Assembly (NCBI GenBank): GCA_028715025.1
Contig: JAQTLG010000062.1
Coordinates: forward strand, 1 to 8,187
From: Dehalococcoidia bacterium
Lineage (GTDB): Bacteria > Chloroflexota > Dehalococcoidia > GIF9 > UBA5629
Reading direction: 5' to 3'
DNA: 8,187 nt
The translations under genes and the position numbers were made by a program. The notes beneath the pieces are model-generated. The model saw only the letters and a program-made list of their open reading frames with translations, ran no database searches and was not told the DNA's origin. The first letter of the stretch is position 1. Every line of letters begins with the position of its first letter. This document shows positions 6,925 through 8,187 of this stretch, piece after piece.

Positions 6925-6939
6925 AAACCGTATTGGTTT
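6925..6939 (-). promoter_or_regulatory. Small hairpin beside the hydrolase ribosome site
   Basis: AAACC and GGTTT form a perfect 5-bp inverted repeat with a five-base loop. On the hydrolase mRNA it ends one base before the AAGGAGG ribosome site. It is short and AT-rich at one end, so it may have little effect. Confidence 0.2.
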
Positions 6940-6963
6940 CACAGAAAAAGCACGATGAAAAGG

Positions 6964-6994
6964 ATTATACAGGTTACGTGGCCAAAACTGAAAA
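6964..6994 (-). promoter_or_regulatory. Candidate promoter for the hydrolase
   Basis: On the minus strand TATAAT (6969-6964) is a perfect -10 box. The best -35 candidate, TTTTCA (6994-6989), matches at four of six positions with a longer-than-ideal 19-base spacer. Transcription would start near 6957, about 45 bases before the ATG. The -10 is convincing and the -35 weak, so an activator may be needed. Confidence 0.45.
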
Positions 6995-6998
6995 CATT

Positions 6999-7027
6999 TT
7001 GAAAAGGATGGGCAGGCACCTTATAAT
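6999..7027 (+). promoter_or_regulatory. Sigma70-type promoter for the lipoprotein
   Basis: TTGAAA at 6999-7004, a 17-base spacer and a perfect TATAAT at 7022-7027 make a near-consensus promoter. Transcription would start near 7034, giving a leader of about 56 bases. It faces away from the hydrolase promoter. Confidence 0.75.
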
Positions 7028-7089
7028 CCTTTACAGACAGGGATATATTAAACTCGCATGACCGACCCGGCCTGCGGAGGAGGAAGAAC

Positions 7090-8133
7090 ATGGGAGCAAA
7101 TCACATCTACAGAAGCGCCTTGCTGCTATCAGCGCTGCTGGTCGTCGCCGTCATTGCCGCATGCATACAGGTGCCGGCTGCATCTCCGGCGCAGCAGACC
7201 CCATCACAGCCTCCCATACAAAATGTGGCCATCTACAAATTTGATCCCATCGTTATTTCACCCCTGTCAGTAACGTCCGGTCAGCCTGCGACTATCAATA
7301 TGAGAATCGAAAACACAGGCAATGCCGCGGGTATATTTGTAGCTGAGCTGACAATCAACGGTACTCTGGTGGAAAGCCGACCCGTGCCAATAGAAGCGGG
7401 CAGTTGGGCCAGGGTGGAGTTTTCGTCTACTTTCCCCACGGCCGGCCATTACGAGATAAAGATTGCGCCGCAAGTAACCGCGGTCGATATCCCGGAGCGC
7501 AAGGAATTTCTGCGGTTAAAATTGGACAATGGTATTGTGGACGGCTGTGACGATCTGGTGGGCTCCACAGGTGATCCCGGCAACATGATCCAGATGGTCG
7601 AAGGAAATATGATCAAATACACGGCGCCTCCGGGCGGTTATGAGATAGATAAAATTGAGATACTCGGCTATATTAAAAGCAGCACCCACGATTTTGACAT
7701 GAATCCCCAATTTGGGCCGGGCGCATGGATCTACGGACCGGATATTGCAGCCATCGAGCCAGTCAATCCCAATTTTACAATCAACATCTGGGACAACCGC
7801 CATAACAAGCTATTCAGCCGGGAGTACAGCAAAAACCTGTTTTCCTATATCCCGCAATGGGTGAGCGTGGAGGTCCCCGGGATTAAAGTCAACGGCGACT
7901 TCTACATAGAGTTGGTCACACATAATCAACCAAACCTTGCCGGCTCAGGTCCCGGCGGGTGGTATTACGGTAACCCCTTTGTCGTACACACCTGGTATTA
8001 TCAGTTATGTATCGGCTACGAATATTCATTGAACGTAGTCTCGTCTGTTTCACAAAACGGTAATGTGGTATCAGAGCGCTATATGGCTTATAACTGGCTG
8101 ATAAGAACGGACGGTTACCGTCTGCAGAACTGA
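7090..8133 (+). CDS. Secreted lipoprotein with CARDB domain
   Basis: This 347-residue protein has a lipoprotein signal: a short charged start, a hydrophobic run (about 10-24) and the lipobox IAAC (22-25), so Cys25 would be lipidated and the protein held on the outer face of the membrane. A Ser/Pro/Gln-rich spacer (28-44) follows. Residues about 55-127 match the CARDB pattern, an Ig-like adhesion or binding module, with SVTSGQPATINMRIENTGN (60-78) as the most typical part. Residues about 145-347 are Gly-, Tyr- and Trp-rich and look beta-rich, with segments such as FTINIWD (229-235) and VNGDFYIELV (267-276). Similar pairs are common in Dehalococcoidia surface proteins, with no defined role. GGAGGAGG at 7076-7083 fixes the ATG. 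It is transcribed away from the hydrolase. Ligand unknown. Confidence 0.85.
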   Translation: MGANHIYRSALLLSALLVVAVIAACIQVPAASPAQQTPSQPPIQNVAIYKFDPIVISPLSVTSGQPATINMRIENTGNAAGIFVAELTINGTLVESRPVPIEAGSWARVEFSSTFPTAGHYEIKIAPQVTAVDIPERKEFLRLKLDNGIVDGCDDLVGSTGDPGNMIQMVEGNMIKYTAPPGGYEIDKIEILGYIKSSTHDFDMNPQFGPGAWIYGPDIAAIEPVNPNFTINIWDNRHNKLFSREYSKNLFSYIPQWVSVEVPGIKVNGDFYIELVTHNQPNLAGSGPGGWYYGNPFVVHTWYYQLCIGYEYSLNVVSSVSQNGNVVSERYMAYNWLIRTDGYRLQN

Positions 8134-8187
8134 ATATCAGTCCTTGAGAAGGAGGGCCCATCATAATAGCTTCAGTCATAGCCATTA
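8134..8187 (+). other. Window edge: ribosome site without a visible ordinary start
   Basis: After the lipoprotein stop, AAGGAGGG at 8149-8156 is a strong Shine-Dalgarno sequence. No ATG, GTG, TTG or CTG follows in the remaining 31 bases. The frame from 8160 (ATC ATA ATA GCT TCA) reads as a hydrophobic stretch that would suit the N-terminus of a membrane protein starting at ATC or ATA. The window ends too soon to decide. Confidence 0.25.

Larger units (their letters stand above)
6959..7032. repeat. 11-bp inverted repeat holding both divergent -10 boxes
   Basis: The sequence TATAATCCTTT at 7022-7032 recurs as its exact reverse complement at 6959-6969, with 52 bases between. Each arm contains a perfect outward-facing -10 box and the same five downstream bases. 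This may be two matched promoters or a protein-binding site read in both directions. Confidence 0.6.

Noticed and set aside
7058..7273. Frame starting at ATG 7058 ahead of the lipoprotein
   Set aside because: No ribosome site precedes it, whereas GGAGGAGG sits properly before the ATG at 7090, whose product has a clear lipobox and CARDB domain.

Overview
The window looks like a chromosomal segment of an anaerobic bacterium. An oxygen-sensitive glycyl radical enzyme (GRE) and its radical-SAM activase dominate it. The last gene is a CARDB-type lipoprotein of a style common in Dehalococcoidia (Chloroflexota), so an uncultivated member of that class is my best guess. This is inference from protein style and moderate-to-high GC; Desulfobacterota or anaerobic Firmicutes are not excluded. 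I see no transposase, integrase, CRISPR array, tRNA or rRNA.

Layout. (1) 1-137: a leader with a good sigma70-type promoter. (2) 138-1427: an MFS transporter of the Spinster-like type, starting at GTG and followed by a strong hairpin terminator (1452-1486). (3) A second consensus promoter (1536-1563) with small inverted repeats around its -35 box drives a three-gene cluster: an 838-residue GRE (1638-4154), a GRE-activating enzyme with a ferredoxin insert (4166-5203) and a protein with two split-barrel-like halves, possibly flavin-binding (5216-6073). (4) An alpha/beta hydrolase on the minus strand (6093-6911) converges on that operon with a 19-base gap. (5) 6912-7089: a divergent promoter region with two outward-facing TATAAT boxes inside an 11-bp inverted repeat. 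(6) 7090-8133: a secreted lipoprotein with a CARDB domain and a beta-rich C-terminal domain. (7) The right edge carries a Shine-Dalgarno sequence with no ordinary start codon in view.

How the parts may work together. The activase would use SAM and its iron-sulfur clusters to place a radical on Gly814 of the GRE. That radical would pass to Cys455, which attacks the substrate. The transporter next door could import the substrate or export the product. The split-barrel protein is translated right after the activase and so is the most interesting unexplained partner. The GRE is not a pyruvate formate-lyase, because it has one active-site Cys in a C-x-E motif rather than Cys-Cys. It also lacks the His usually seen in polyol-dehydratase GREs. 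No small subunits of the hydroxyphenylacetate decarboxylase or benzylsuccinate synthase type are present. Its substrate therefore cannot be named from the sequence, and this cluster is the best candidate in the window for an undescribed system.
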